This document shows, piece after piece, positions 10,101 to 19,587 of a stretch of 64,000 nt of DNA. This DNA is from Saprospirales bacterium (GTDB lineage Bacteria; Bacteroidota; Bacteroidia; Chitinophagales; JADIYW01). Numbering within the stretch: the stretch's first letter is position 1; each line of letters opens with the position of its first letter. The position numbers and the translations under genes were made by a program. Below the pieces are notes generated by a model. The model had not been told where the DNA came from. It did not search any database and saw only the letters and a list, made by a program, of their open reading frames with translations. The DNA lies in the NCBI GenBank assembly GCA_016711605.1, contig JADJSS010000004.1, forward strand, positions 62,001-126,000. The letters run 5' to 3'.

Positions 10101-10832
10101 TATTGTACTGGTTTAAGTAACATAATTGATTTACAAATTCCACAAACCAATTATACTATTTTCTGGAAAAACGGAACTGATACTTTTACAACACTAAATG
10201 TTGATAGCACTCAGATAAATAATACTGTAACTGGCAATATGCAGTTCACTATTAAATATGGTAATGGTTGCAGCAAAACAGGAAACGTTCCAATCAATGT
10301 AAATCAATTGCCTGTGATCAATGCAGTTGTAGATAAACCAGATGCTAAATTCGAAGAAGAAGTACAATTGGATGTAACTGGTGCAAGCAATAATAATTAC
10401 AACTGGTTGCCTGCTGCACAAGTAAGTAACGATTCTATTAAAAATCCAACTGCTGTTATTACTGCAACCACTTTGTTTATTGTTTCTGCAAAAGATAAAA
10501 ATGGTTGTGTAAATACCGATTCGATAAAAGTGAATCTAATTGATGAATGTACAGAAGCATTTATTTATGTACCGAGTGCGTTTTCGCCAAATAACGATGG
10601 TGTTAATGATTGTTTCCGCATCGTGTCGCCGCCAAAATTAACGAATTACAAAATGGTGATCTTTGACCGATGGAACGAAAAAATATTTGAAGCCAACAAC
10701 ACTACTGATTGCTGGAATGGCATCTACAAAGGCACTGAAGTACAAAGCGATTCGTATGTGTATGTAATTTCTTACACTTGCTACAACGGCGCACAATTAT
10801 ATAAAAAAGGCGTTGTAACTGTTTTGAAATAG
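4116..10832 (+). CDS. Giant secreted repeat protein with T9SS type B C-terminal domain
   Basis: A 2238-residue cell-surface protein. It begins with a signal peptide (MRKFYFLFSFLFVSIQLYSQ). Residues about 20-415 form a region with EANNWYFGQKAGITF and LLFYTDGIKVWN, typical of the beta-propeller-like heads of large Bacteroidota surface proteins. A PKD-like segment (about 430-500) and one Ig-like module follow. Residues 572-1897 are 26 tandem 51-residue repeats with conserved SIC, FNG, RDTL and CDSF positions. Ig-like modules follow, and the protein ends with a CHU_C/T9SS type B sorting domain (VPSAFSPNNDGVND, DRWNEKIFE, WNGIYKG, GVVTVLK). The C-terminal domain implies export by the type IX system and surface attachment or gliding/adhesion function, but no ligand can be predicted. 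The frame is intact over 6.7 kb despite the repeats. Confidence 0.9.
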   Translation: MRKFYFLFSFLFVSIQLYSQKEANNWYFGQKAGITFNSGAPVALTNGQLQTLEGCSSISDASGNLLFYTDGIKVWNRNHVVMTNGTNLKGDPSSSQSGIIVPKPGNPNVYYIFTVDMQGGLALFAGGDADGVSNGFMYSEVDMTLNGGLGDIVVARKNVALKKPTTEGLCAVKHSNGTDIWVVVHGINNTQYSAFLVTAAGVNLVPVNSNVGPSVTVTAGNYGSGSIGYMKISPNGKKIAACHAFENKQLVLSDFNTTTGAVTNPITIGLNLNGDSDGPYGVEFSSCNEYLYVSETFSQEDLFWGTQWPSATRIWRFDLNAGSIPASKALFKLNNNEADGALQLAPDGNIYVAKMQRTGGSVLDYGYAYGTTLHRIDNPRLVGATFTNNAVNLAGRLSAYGLPPFIASYFYNSSFSTTNVVTGDTALFCNGDSILFKGTTNAYDSIRWYFGDPVTGINNTSTLLNPKHLFSSNGAFTIQFYKYLCGVKDSASKVITIYKYPVITDLVDKAICTGGSITLDGTALPVTSYLWSTGAVTPTISVSTPGKYVLTADNNGCKAKDSMNLTISSPVTTNISQAICNGNSFVFNGQSITTPGTYRDTLLRSNSCDSFIILTVTLKTSPTTNITQSICQGSSIVFNGNTISTAGTFRDTLTTSLGCDSFIVLTTTIKPTPTTNITQSICQGSSIVFNGNNISTAGTFRDTLTTSLGCDSFIVLTTTMKPTPTTNIAQSICNGSSIVFNGNTISSAGSYRDTLITSLGCDSFIVLTVTIKPTPTTNIAQAICNGSSIVFNGNTITTAGVFRDTLTTSLGCDSFIVLTTSLQSTPTTNIAQSICNGSSIIFNGNTISTAGTFRDTLTTSLGCDSFIVLTTTIKPTPTTNITQSICNGSSIVFNGNSITTAGTFRDTLSTSLGCDSFIVLTTTIKPTPTTNITQSICNGSSIVFNGNSITTAGTFRDTLSTSLGCDSFIVLTTTIKPTPTTNIAQSICNGSSIVFNGNTITTAGVFRDTLSTSLGCDSFIVMTVSIRPTPTTNLTQSICQGNSIVFNGNTITTAGVFRDTLTTSLACDSFIILTVTIKSTPTTNIAQAICQGSSIVFNGNTITTAGTFRDTLSTSLGCDSFIVLTTTIKPTPTTNLTQAICQGSSIVFNGNTITTAGIFRDTLSTSLGCDSFIVLTTTIKPTPTTNISQSICQGSSIVFNGNTIMTAGVFRDTLTTSLGCDSFIILTTTIKPTPTTNISQSICQGSSILFNGNTISTAGTFRDTLTTSLGCDSFIVLTTTIKPTPTTNLTQAICQGNSIVFNGNTIITAGVYRDTLTTTLGCDSFIVLTTTIKPTPTTNITQSICNGSSIVFNGNTIITAGVYRDTLTTSLGCDSFIVLTTTINPTPSTNLTQSICQGNSIVFNGNTITTAGIYRDTLATSLGCDSFIVLTVTIKPIKTTNIAQAICSGSSVVFNGNTISSAGVYRDTLTTSVGCDSFIVLTVSVNSVIRTTLTPSICFGSSVSVGTHTYSSTGIYLDTLTSAQGCDSIITTRLTVNPQPTTNITQAICNGSSILFNGNTISTAGVFRDTLSTSLGCDSFIVLTTTIKPTPTTNITQAICNGSSIVFNGNTITTAGIFRDTLTTSLGCDSFVVLITTIKPTPTTNLTQAICQGNSIVFNGNTITSAGTFRDTLSTSLGCDSFIVLTTTIKPTPTTNLTKSICNRSSFIFNGNTITSGGIYRDTLTTSLGCDSFIVLAVTIKPTPTTNIAQSICQGSSIAFNGLNITTTGVYRDTLTNSLGCDSFIVFTVTVNPRPTTNISRSICLGSSTSFNGQTITTAGVYRDTLTTSLNCDSFVVLTVSVNPTKTTNISKAICDGSNFAFNGQILTTSGVYRDTLSQTNGCDSFIILTLTVNPTYTPAVSIVSTKSDICLGDQVVFTATATNTGVPNPSYQWYLNGNPIGGNSSQLTTTTLNDNDKVEVKVTSTASCVTSATAMSNAIVTKVSSINFTIPTINYCTGLSNIIDLQIPQTNYTIFWKNGTDTFTTLNVDSTQINNTVTGNMQFTIKYGNGCSKTGNVPINVNQLPVINAVVDKPDAKFEEEVQLDVTGASNNNYNWLPAAQVSNDSIKNPTAVITATTLFIVSAKDKNGCVNTDSIKVNLIDECTEAFIYVPSAFSPNNDGVNDCFRIVSPPKLTNYKMVIFDRWNEKIFEANNTTDCWNGIYKGTEVQSDSYVYVISYTCYNGAQLYKKGVVTVLK
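5829..9806 (+). repeat. 26 tandem 153-bp repeats encoding 51-residue modules
   Basis: Exactly 26 units of 153 bp (3978 bp) can be read off with no length variation. A typical unit starts TTNITQSICQGSSIVFNGN and ends near CDSFIVLTTTIKPTP. Every unit has two conserved cysteines, one in SIC and one in CDS(F/I), and an almost invariant DTL; 25 of the 26 have RDTL, unit 19 having LDTL. Units 7 and 8 have identical amino acid sequences, pointing to recent unit duplication. Units 1, 18-19 and 24-26 at the edges and one interior position are most diverged; unit 19 has SVSVGTHTYSS in place of the usual FNGN segment. Confidence 0.95.
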
Positions 10833-11024
10833 GTGTTGAATATTTTTAAATAAAATAATATATTATATTTAAATAATATTAAATATAATAAAAGTATCCG
10901 TATCTTAAATGATAAAAAACAATTTAGTTTGATCTGATTTTTGTTGCATTTATTTCTTGAACTTAGGATTTCTCAAATCTTAGTGTATGTTTAAATATTT
11001 AATATATTATATAGATATTTTATT
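10833..11024. other. AT-rich gap ahead of a truncated gene
   Basis: About 190 very AT-rich bases with no ORF. It contains TATCCGTATCTT (near 10894), which resembles sequences found near Bacteroidota promoters. It joins abruptly to the interior of the following oxidoreductase gene at about 11025, with an in-frame TAA at 10992, so the first part of that gene is missing here. Confidence 0.5.
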
Positions 11025-12743
11025 CACACACCAGTTCCGGAATATATTCGCCTGATTGCTGAAGAAAAATATACAGAAGCATATATGGTTAATTGGAACT
11101 CCAATGTGTTTCCAGGTGTTCTAGGCAGAACTTGCGACCGACCATGCGAACCAGCTTGCCGTCGTGGTAGAGTAGAAGAGGAACCAGTAGCCATTTGCCG
11201 ATTGAAACGTGTTGCATCTGATTTTAAAGACAAAGATGTCGTGAAAAGTTTAATGCCAAAAATTCCAACTGAAAAAAATGGAAAAAAAATTGCATTAATT
11301 GGTGCTGGCCCAGCTTCATTAACTGTAGCTCGCGATTTAGCACCTTTAGGTTATGAAATTCATGTATATGATAATCAGGAAGTTGGTGGTGGCATGATGC
11401 GCAGTCAAATTCCATCGTTTCGTTTGCCTGGTTCAGTTTTAGATGAAGAAGTAAACTATATTTTAGATTTAGGCATTCATCAGCATTTCAATACATACGT
11501 TTCTAGTATGAAAGAAATTCTAGATAAAAAATACGATGCTATTTTTGTCGGAACTGGTGCACCAAAAGGAAAAGATCTAAATAGTTTAGAAGGCAGAACT
11601 GCCATTACGTCAAACAATATTCATGTTGGTATCGAGTGGCTGGCAAGCGTTGCCTTTGAGCATACTTCTAAAATTGGCAAAAATGTAATTGTACTTGGTG
11701 GTGGAAACACAGCTATGGATTGTTGCCGTACTTCTAAACGCTTAGGTGGCGAAAATGTAACAGTTGTCGTTAGAAGTCCATTCAAAGAAATGAAGGCATC
11801 GCCTTGGGAAATTGAAGATGCGCAACGCGAAGATATTCCTATTTTAGATTGCATGGTTCCCAAAGCATTTGTATCAGAAAATGGCATGCTGAAAGGTATG
11901 ACATTCGATAAAGTACACGCTGTGTATGATGATAAAGGAAAGCGTTCATTAGTATCAACTGGTGAAGCAGAAATTTTGTGGAAGCAGATGATGTTTGGTT
12001 GCTATTGGACAAGAAAATAGTTTTCCTTGGATAGAAAGAGATTTAGGTATTGAGTTTAGTAAATGGGAAATTCCGGCATAAATGCAGAAACATTTCAATC
12101 GAATGTTCCGAATATATTCTTTGGTGGTGATGCAGCATTGGGTCCAAAAAATGTAATTACTGCTGTAGCACAAGGACATCAGGCAGCGGTTTCTATTGAT
12201 TTGTTTTGCAATGGAAAAGATATCAATCAACGTCTGGATCCAATGGAAATTTAGTGAGCCAAAAATGGGTATTCACGAATGGATGTTTGAAAGTGCGGTT
12301 GTAAATGACGAACGTTATTTGGTGCCACATGCAGAAAAAAAACTATCCTTAAAAGATAGAAAATTAGAAGTAGAATTAGGTTTTGATGTGCAAACTGCAT
12401 TTAAAGAAGCGCAACGTTGCTTAAATTGCGATGTACAAACTGTTTTCACAGAATCACGTTGTATTGAATGCGACGCGTGTATGGATATTTGTCCAACGAG
12501 TTGTATTTCTTTTACAGAAAATTTAGAAGAAGAAGAATTGCGAAAAAACCTAAGCGCACCATCACATCTTCTCACACAAGATTTATACGTTTCAGATAAA
12601 TTAAAAACCAGCAGAGTGATGGTAAAAGACGAAATGTTTGTCTGCACTGTGGCTTATGCGCTGAACGTTGCCCAACCGCAGCTTGGGACATGCAAAAATT
12701 TTTATATCAAGTAACAAAAGCAGGTAATACATGCAGCCACTAA
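11025..12743 (+). CDS. GltD-like NAD(P)/FAD oxidoreductase with C-terminal 2[4Fe-4S] domain; 5'-truncated and frameshifted
   Basis: Homology begins at about 11025 with HTPVPEYIRLIAEEKYTEAY, followed by GRTCDRPCEPACRRG (cysteines of the N-terminal Fe-S domain), a dinucleotide fold KIALIGAGPASLTVARDL, a second one NVIVLGGGNTAMDCCR, and a C-terminal two-cluster ferredoxin domain (CIECDACMDICP, and CLHCGLCAERCP once the frame is restored). The start and roughly the first 40-50 residues expected for the family are absent. At least six single-base deletions, mostly in homopolymers, split it (near 11975, 11995, 12070, 12250, 12265 and 12640). The stop at 12741-12743 overlaps the korA start. Likely role: passing electrons between NAD(P)H and the ferredoxin-linked KorAB enzyme. 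Function inferred from context. Confidence 0.75.
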
Positions 12744-14562
12744 CTCCAATAATTAACGATTTCGTAGTTCGATTAGCAAATGTAAACGGTACAGGTTCTG
12801 CCAGTGCCAACAAAATGTTCGCAAGTTCTATTTATAAAATGGGCATTCCGATGACTGCCAAAAATATCTTTCCATCTAACATTCAAGGGTTGCCAACCTG
12901 GTACGAAGTGCGTGTTAGCGAAAAAGGATATTTAGGTAGACGTGATGGCATTGATTTGATGGTGTGTTTAAATCCACAAAGTATGCTGAAAGATGTTGCA
13001 TCTGTTCAAGCTGGTGGTTATTTTATGTATGATAGTTCAAAGTTTTTAACCAAAGAATTTATACGTGAAGACATCAACTATATAGGCATTCCAATGACAG
13101 ATTTGTGCAACGAATCTATCGAAGATCCACGCTATCGCCAACTCTTAAAAACATGGTGTACGTTGGCGCGTTGAGTGCTTTGTTAGATATAGAACATCAA
13201 GTATTAAAAGATATTATCGCAAGTGAATTTGCGAAAAAACCAAAATTAATTCCGTTAAATGAATATGCATTACAACTTGGAATTGATTATGCAAAGAAAA
13301 ACTATGCTTGTCCATTACCAATTAAAGTGGAACGCAGAGATTTAATTGGTGATTTAATTGTGATGGAAGGTAACGCAGCTACTGGTTTAGGTGCTATTTA
13401 TGGCGGCGCAACCGTTGCAGCTTGGTATCCAATTACACCATCAACATCAGTAGTTGGAGGCTTTGAAAAATATGCGAATAAATTAAGAATTGATAAAGAA
13501 ACTGGTGCAAAGAAATTTGCTGTTGTACAAGCTGAAGATGAGCTAGCTGCTATCGGTATGGCAATTGGTGCCAACTGGAATGGCGCACGTGGATTCACTG
13601 CAACCAGCGGGCCAGGTTTGTCACTGATGAATGAGTTTTTAGGACTCGCATATTTTGCTGAAATTCCTGTTGTTTTAGTGGATGTCCAACGTGGTGGTCC
13701 ATCAACAGGAATGCCAACGCGTACTCAGCAATCCGATATTTTGATGGCTGCTTATGCATCGCATGGTGACACCAAACATGTGTTGTTGTTTCCATGCAAT
13801 CCAAAAGAATGTTTTGAACATACGGCTTTGGCTTTTGATTATGCTGACAGATACCAAACACCAGTTATTGTGATGACCGATTTGGATTTAGGTATGAATG
13901 AACATCTTTCGCCACCATTAGTTTGGAACGATGAAAGACAATATGATAAAGGAAAAGTTTTATCGGCTGCACAACTCGATACAGTTGCAAAATGGGGCCG
14001 ATATTTAGACGTTGATGGCGATGGTATTCCTTACAGAACCATTCCTGGCACGCATCCAAGCAAAGGTTCGTTTTTTACGCGTGGTTCTTCACACGATGAG
14101 TTTGCGCGCTACACAGAAGACAGCAACGATTATGTGAAAAGCATGGATCGCTTAAATGTGAAATGGGAAACGATTAAGAACGAAATCATTGAGCCGGAAA
14201 TCTATCAGCAAAAAAATGAACATTCTATTGGAATTATTTTCTTTGGAACAACTACTTATGCAGCATTAGAAGCTATGGATTTATTAAAAGAAGAAGGCAT
14301 TGAAACAGACGCATTGCGTATTACATCATTTCCGTTTTCTGCTTCTATTTTAGAATTTATTGATGCACACGAAACTGTTTTTGTTATTGAACAAAACCGC
14401 GATGCGCAAATGAAAAAAATATTAACTCAAGAATTAGAAGTGCATCCTAAAAAATTAGTTTCTGTGTTGAATTATGATGGTATGCCAATTACTGCAAACT
14501 ATATTCATAAAACAATAGAAGAAAAATTAAAAGCAACTATTTCAAAACCTCAGTTGGTATAA
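12731..14562 (+). CDS. korA: 2-oxoacid:ferredoxin oxidoreductase alpha subunit (gamma-alpha fusion), one frameshift
   Basis: About 610 residues once joined. The N-terminal gamma-type domain reads RLANVNGTGSASANKMF; the alpha domain includes GNAATGLGAIYGGATVAAWY, PITPSTSVV, TSGPGLSLMNEF and VDVQRGGPSTGMPTRTQQ, diagnostic of 2-oxoglutarate/2-oxoacid:acceptor oxidoreductase alpha subunits. The enzyme oxidatively decarboxylates a 2-oxoacid (usually 2-oxoglutarate in this arrangement) to an acyl-CoA while reducing ferredoxin. A 1-bp deletion in an A run near 13150 separates the two parts; restoring it gives LLKNMVYVGALSALLD. The start overlaps the preceding gene's stop by 13 bases, suggesting translational coupling. 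korB follows. Confidence 0.9.
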
Positions 14563-14565
14563 ATG

Positions 14566-14634
14566 AATCTGTGAAAATCAGTGTAATCTGTGAGAAAATA
14601 TAATCGTAAATCATACATCGTAAATCGTACTTAA
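14566..14634. repeat. Tandem short-word array in korA-korB spacer
   Basis: The spacer is built of near-repeated words: ATCTGTGAAAATCAGTGTA followed by ATCTGTGAG, then AATCGTAAATC, ATACATCGTAAATCGTA. The style (7-9 base words repeated with small changes) recurs at other gene boundaries in this window with different words. Confidence 0.5.
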
Positions 14635-14636
14635 CA

Positions 14637-15682
14637 ATGACCTATATAAAACCAAAATTTCATCATCCAGAATTACCAACTAACCGACTTGGTTATACGA
14701 AGAAAGAATACGAAGGTGTTATTTCTACCTTGTGTGCTGGTTGTGGCCACGATTCTATCAGTGCTGCTATTGTGCAATCTTGTTTTGAAATGAATATAGA
14801 ACCGCATAAAGTAGCAAAGATGTCTGGTATTGGTTGTTCTTCCAAAACACCAGCTTATTTTTTAAGCAATTCGCATGGTTTTAATTCTGTACATGGCAGA
14901 ATGCCTTCTGTGGCAACAGGTGCAAATTTGGCAAATTGTGATTTGCTATATTTAGGTGTTTCTGGAGATGGCGACAGCGCATCCATTGGAATGGGTCAGT
15001 TGGTGCATGCTATTCGTCGAAACTTAAACATCACGTATATCGTCATGAATAATGGTTGTTATGGTTTAACGAAAGGACAAGATTCGGCAACAGCTGATGC
15101 TGGTTCTATTAATAAAACTGGAATTGCTAATGAATTCAATGCGATTGATTTATGTGGTTTGGCTTTGGAGCTTGGTGCAACGTTTGTAGCACGAAGTTTT
15201 TCTGGCGATAAATCACAATTAATTCCATTGATAAAAGCTGCGATGTCGCACAAAGGTTTTGCGTTGATAGATGTCGTTTCGCCATGCGTAACATTCAACA
15301 ACAACACTGGTTCTACAAAATCTTACGACTATGTGCGCGAACATATGGAAGCAGTAGGAACGTTTGATTATGCGCCGTATGAAAAGAAATCACAATTGAT
15401 TATGACAGCAAAGTAGAAGTAGAAATGCACGATGGTTCCAAAATCTACTTAAATAAATTAAATAAAGATTGGGATCCGTTTAGTCGTTTTTCTGCAGTAA
15501 ATAGATTGTACAAAGCCAAAGCTGAAGGCGATATTTTAACTGGTTTAATTTATATTGATGAAAAAAGTCGCGATTTGCATGATATGATTTGCACGATTAA
15601 AAAGCCATTAAATTCATTGACAGAAAAAGAATTATGTCCTGGAAATGCTGCTTTAGAAAGCATTAACCAAGATCATCGATAA
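14637..15682 (+). CDS. korB: 2-oxoacid:ferredoxin oxidoreductase beta subunit, one frameshift
   Basis: The thiamine diphosphate-binding partner of KorA. The sequence carries STLCAGCGHDSIS near residue 32, the ThDP motif GDGDSASIGMGQLVHAI, and NNGCYGLTKGQDSAT. The first segment ends at 15416; the second (15425-15682, HDGSKIYLNKLNKDWDPFSR) is its natural C-terminus. Adding one A to the run near 15385 joins them as KEITIDYDSKVEVEMHDG. The gene lies 74 bases after korA; the spacer contains short tandem words (see the repeat at 14600-14632). Substrate (2-oxoglutarate versus another 2-oxoacid) cannot be settled from sequence alone. Confidence 0.9.
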
Positions 15683-15853
15683 CGAAAATACAGAAATACT
15701 TATTTATTATTTCTTACTAAGTAAAATAATTAGAATTAATACTTACAGTATTATAAATCTAAATATTCCATTTCAGCCATATCTTTTTTTATACTATTTC
15801 AACTCTTTTTGCGTTTTATGAGTATATTAGATGAAATATTTAAAATTACAAAG
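15683..15853. other. AT-rich intergenic region
   Basis: About 170 bases between korB and the TPR gene. No ORF, no clear terminator hairpin. A longer upstream start at 15809 is possible for the next gene, but would place 15 charged residues before its signal peptide. Confidence 0.3.
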
Positions 15854-16910
15854 ATGAAAAATTTACTAATTGCTTTAGTTTTAATTTTGTCAAACAATTT
15901 TGTGTTTTCTCAAAATCCAAATGGTGCAAATGAATTAGTTGACATTGGAATTAATTACCATGATAAAGGCGATTACGATGGAGCGATTGGAAAATATGAT
16001 GAAGCATTAAAATTAGATAAAGATAATTTCCGTGCATTGGCAGAAAAAGCATATAGTCTTGTATCTTCAGAAAAATTTCAGAAAGCTGTAGAATGTAGCC
16101 AAAAAGCAATACAATTATATCCTGACGGAGTCGATCTTGCCAGTGTTTATGTTACATTAGGCAATGCATATGACGGTTTGTTAAAAACAGATAAATCAAT
16201 AGAAATATATGATGAAGGAATCAAACTGTTTCCAGATTATTTTATGTTATATTTTAATAAAGGCGTCACGCTTTCAAGCGTAAAACGATATAAAGAAGCA
16301 ATTAATAGTTTTGAAAAATCTGTGCAAATTAATTCAAAGCATGCAAGTTCTCATAATGCGCTTGCTAGAATTTTATTTTTAAATGGCGAAAAAATTCCAT
16401 CATTATTGGCTTATTGCAGGTTTCTTGCATTGGAACAACAAACAAAAAGAGCTTCGGAAAATTTACAATCGGTAAAATGAAATTTTAAAAGGCACTGCTA
16501 AGAAAACAGGAAAGAATTCAGTTAGTATTTCTTTAGATCCTGCTAAATTGAAAGATTCTACTGAAACTACAGAAAATAATTTCAGATCAACAGAATTGAT
16601 ATTGATGCTTTCAGGTGCTTTAGATTTTGAAAAGAAAAACAAGAACAAATCTGAAATCGAACTTTTTACAGATAAACTTAAAACAGTATGTGCTTCTTTA
16701 TCAGAATTGAAAGAAAATAATTCAGGATTTTATTGGAATTATTATGCACCATATTTCATTTCGATGAAAGAAAATAATTTAGTTGAAACGTTTGTTCATA
16801 TTGCATTTGCTGCTTCAGATGATTCAAATAACAAGAAATGGTTGGATAAACATAAAAAAGAAGTTAGTGATTTCTTTTTTTGGTCTAAAACATTTGATTG
16901 GAAAAAATAA
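15854..16910 (+). CDS. Secreted tetratricopeptide-repeat protein, one frameshift
   Basis: The start at 15854 is chosen because it gives a clean signal peptide (MKNLLIALVLILSNNFVFSQ). Four or so TPR units follow: ELVDIGINYHDKGDYDGAI, NFRALAEKAYSLVSSEKF, SVYVTLGNAYDGLLKTDKSI and YFNKGVTLSSVKRYKEAI. These helical repeats mediate protein contacts. The first frame stops at 16480; the downstream frame (16548-16910) continues it, joined as NEILKGTAKKTGKNSVSIS if the A run near 16476 is one base too long or two too short. The C-terminal part (about residues 220-350) has no recognised domain. Likely periplasmic or outer-membrane associated; function unknown. Confidence 0.7.
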
Positions 16911-16986
16911 TCAAATCAAACAAATTTCTTAACTAAACTTTAAATTCTATTCTTGCTCTATAATCTGTAAGTTTTTACATTTGTGT

Positions 16987-17404
16987 ATGCGGATTTTTAA
17001 TTTTTTACTATTATCTGTTTTTTTGTTTCTGTGCAATAATTATGTACATGCACAATTGTCTAAATCAATTGATGAAATGGAAGTGCAGTATAAAGAATGT
17101 CAGCGCGCAAAGCCAGATTCTACGGTATGTTCCAGATTGTACCTTTCACAAATGGATAGTATGTTAACGGTAGTTTTTGAAAAGTTAAAAGCACAACTTT
17201 CATCAGAAGAAAAGTTAGCTTTAGTAAAGATCAGGCAAGCTGGACTGAAAAGAAAGGAAAATTTTCAAAAAAGAAGATGAAAATTTTGTCTATAATTTAA
17301 AAGAAGGCATTTGGACTAAAGATATGATACGTTTTTCGTATCAAGCCAAAGCTTCTTTTGTTTTAAAACGAATCAAAACATTATTAAAGCAATTGAAGGA
17401 ATGA
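16987..17404 (+). CDS. LprI/DUF1311-like secreted small protein, two frameshifts
   Basis: Begins at ATG 16987 with a signal peptide (MRIFNFLLLSVFLFLCNN...YVHAQ). Residues after it, with YKECQRAKPDSTVCSRLYLS and DSMLTVVFEKLKAQLSSEEK, then VKDQASWTEK once corrected, match the pattern of the DUF1311/lysozyme-inhibitor LprI family (short helical domain with cysteines and a Trp near the end). The published frame stops at 17280, but adding an A near 17228 and another near 17272 carries it through DENFVYNLKEGIWTKDMIRF to a stop at 17402-17404. It converges with the amidohydrolase gene, two bases away. Family assignment is tentative. Confidence 0.55.
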
Positions 17405-17406
17405 TT

Positions 17407-19151
17407 TTAATTCCAAGTGCTACGCAACAATTGTCCGAATATTTTTTTCTTACCTAAATCTTCGTGGAAAGCAACCACACCATTGTTCGTGTAAGCTTCC
17501 AATCCATTTATAAACACATGCTGCACCACTTTGCCACTTCGTTTTATTAATCGATAAGAACCTTCAAAATGTGGATGAAAATCTTCAATTGGTTCCGTGT
17601 TCAAATCGGTTTGTAATTTTGATGGATCAATAATAATTAAATCTGCACGTTTGCCAACAGAAATATCGCCAGCATCAATTCCAAAAAAATCAGCAGCTTC
17701 TTTCGTAATTCTATAAATTGCTTGCTCAATTGGTAAAATATCTGGATGATTTACAGCTTGTTTTAATAAATGCAAACCACCATCATGAAATGCCATATTT
17801 AAATTATGTGCACCAGAATCATTGAAACCTGGCAAGCAATGTTTGTTTGATAATAATTCCATTCTAACACTTTCTCTATGATTAGATGTCTCGCATTTCC
17901 AACGAATACGCGTATCATGTTCTGCTAATAAATTCATAAAATGTACAACAGGTTCAACGTTTGCTTCGATAGCTACTTGCTCAAAATTCTTTCCTACATG
18001 CGATGCAACTGGTGATTTTACAATCCACATTTCTTTCAATGCTTTCGGAAATACAGATGCTGATTTATCATTCCATTCATTTACAAATACTTTTCTAAAT
18101 TCAGGATCTTTAAATAATTTGCTTCTATCTTCTTCTGACATTCCAATCGCTTTTATCATCGATGGAAATTCTTCAAATAATGGTGTTACTGGTCCATCAC
18201 CATAATTTAAAAATGGAACCGAAAGTGTCTGAAATTTCATTTTCGTACGTAAAACTGTATTGCCTAAAAAACCTAAAAGTTTTAATAAATTATAAATTCT
18301 TTCATTCGATTTTAAATCTAATGCAGCAACAATAGTTGTTTTTAAAGACTTTTTGAAAAATCCACCTTGGCTTAATCTTAAAATAGTTGCAAAAGAAGTT
18401 TTTTCAATTGCATTTGGTGTGATTTGTAAAACACGATTCTTATTTCTAACCACATTAGCTAATCTAGTATATTCTGATTTTGAAGCACGTTGTGATGGAA
18501 CTGAGAAACCTAAGTATTTTTCGCTATAAACACCAGCCCAACGATGAAAAGGTAACATATCAATAGATATACCTAGATAACCGACTTCCATAGCATCGGC
18601 AACAATTTTTCCATTTGCTGTAATTCTTCTTCGCTTGCATTTTTTTGCATAAAACTTCTATCCAAACCCATTACATGCATGCGCAAATTTGAATGTCCTA
18701 AAAATGTAGCAACGTTTGGACCAACTGGAACAGTATCTAAATGTTCGTAATACTCTTTTACATTTTTCCATTTTATATTGCCAAGCATCCAATGACTCAA
18801 CACTTTTGCTGGAATATTTTCTACACGCGCAAATAAGTCTACAATTTCGGTATCTTTTCCAAGTGCAGCCGACAATGAGCAATTACCTATAACTACAGTA
18901 GTTACACCATGTCGCACCGATTCTTCGAGACCAGGCATCACTTCCACTTCAGCATCGTAATGCGCATGAATATCCAATAATCCAGGCATAATCCATTGGT
19001 TTGTAGCATCAATCTCAGTTGCGTTTTCGATTTTTGGTGCTACATCTAAAACAGCATCAATTTTATTATTTTTTATAACAACATCTTTTTTAATTCCTTT
19101 ATTTCCTAAGCCATCAAAATAAAGTCCGTTGCGAATAATTGTAGTTTGCAT
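17407..19151 (-). CDS. N-acyl-D-amino-acid deacylase-like amidohydrolase, one frameshift
   Basis: About 580 residues when joined, the usual size for D-aminoacylase/dihydroorotase-like amidohydrolases. The metal-binding motif LLDIHAHYDAEVEVMPGLE, GVTTVVIGNCSLS, FLGHSNLRMHVMG and later FNDSGAHNLNMAF and VGKRADLIIIDP are visible. These enzymes hydrolyse N-acylated D-amino acids or related amides. No signal peptide, so cytoplasmic. The two frames (start at 19151; 18591 onward) join as KIVADAMEVGYLGIS if one A is restored near 18610, a homopolymer shortening. Exact substrate unknown. It is divergently oriented from the ferredoxin gene. Confidence 0.85.
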
Positions 19152-19244
19152 TTTTATTTTTTATACTATAAATATACTGATTTTAAAATCCAAAAAAAAT
19201 ACCTAAACTTATGTAAATTCTTTTTGAACTATTCAGAACTTAAT

Positions 19245-19274
19245 TTGGTTTATGGATTGAAATGTTTATTTTTG
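19245..19274 (+). promoter_or_regulatory. Bacteroidota-type promoter of the ferredoxin gene
   Basis: TTG at 19245-19247 and TATTTTTG at 19267-19274 are separated by 19 bases, matching the Bacteroidota primary sigma consensus TTG-N19-TAnnTTTG. The ferredoxin start lies 27 bases downstream. Confidence 0.65.
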
Positions 19275-19301
19275 ATTTTCAAGAAAAGTACATAATATAA
19301 A

Positions 19302-19580
19302 ATGACATACTCAGTAAAAGTAATATTAGACGGAAACACGCATGAAATAAGCGTTAAAGAAGGTGAAACAATTTTAGAAGCAGCAATAGATGCAAACTTA
19401 GATCCACCATATGCTTGCCGTGTGGCTGCGTGTTGTAGTTGCAAAGCAAAGCTTATTGAAGGCGAAGTTAAAATGGACGATGACGAACCATTAACAGAAG
19501 AAGAAATTGAAGAAGGATTTATTTTAACGTGCCAATCGCATCCTAAATCAAATTGTACTGTAAATTATGATGAAGGTTAG
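19302..19580 (+). CDS. [2Fe-2S] ferredoxin
   Basis: A 92-residue plant-type ferredoxin. The cluster-binding loop reads ACRVAACCSCKAKL (C-x4-C-x2-C), with the fourth ligand in FILTCQSHP near residue 78, and an acidic surface (DDDEPLTEEEIEEG). It resembles the C-terminal electron-transfer domain of PaaE/phenylacetate-type reductases, but stands alone here. It has its own promoter and is flanked by genes on the opposite strand, so its partner cannot be inferred from context. The extra cysteine inside the loop (CC) is notable; which of the two is the ligand is set by the usual spacing. Confidence 0.88.
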   Translation: MTYSVKVILDGNTHEISVKEGETILEAAIDANLDPPYACRVAACCSCKAKLIEGEVKMDDDEPLTEEEIEEGFILTCQSHPKSNCTVNYDEG

Positions 19581-19587
19581 GAAAGGA

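Noticed and set aside
15809..15853. Upstream start for the TPR protein
   Set aside because: It would put a charged stretch before a clear signal peptide beginning at 15854.
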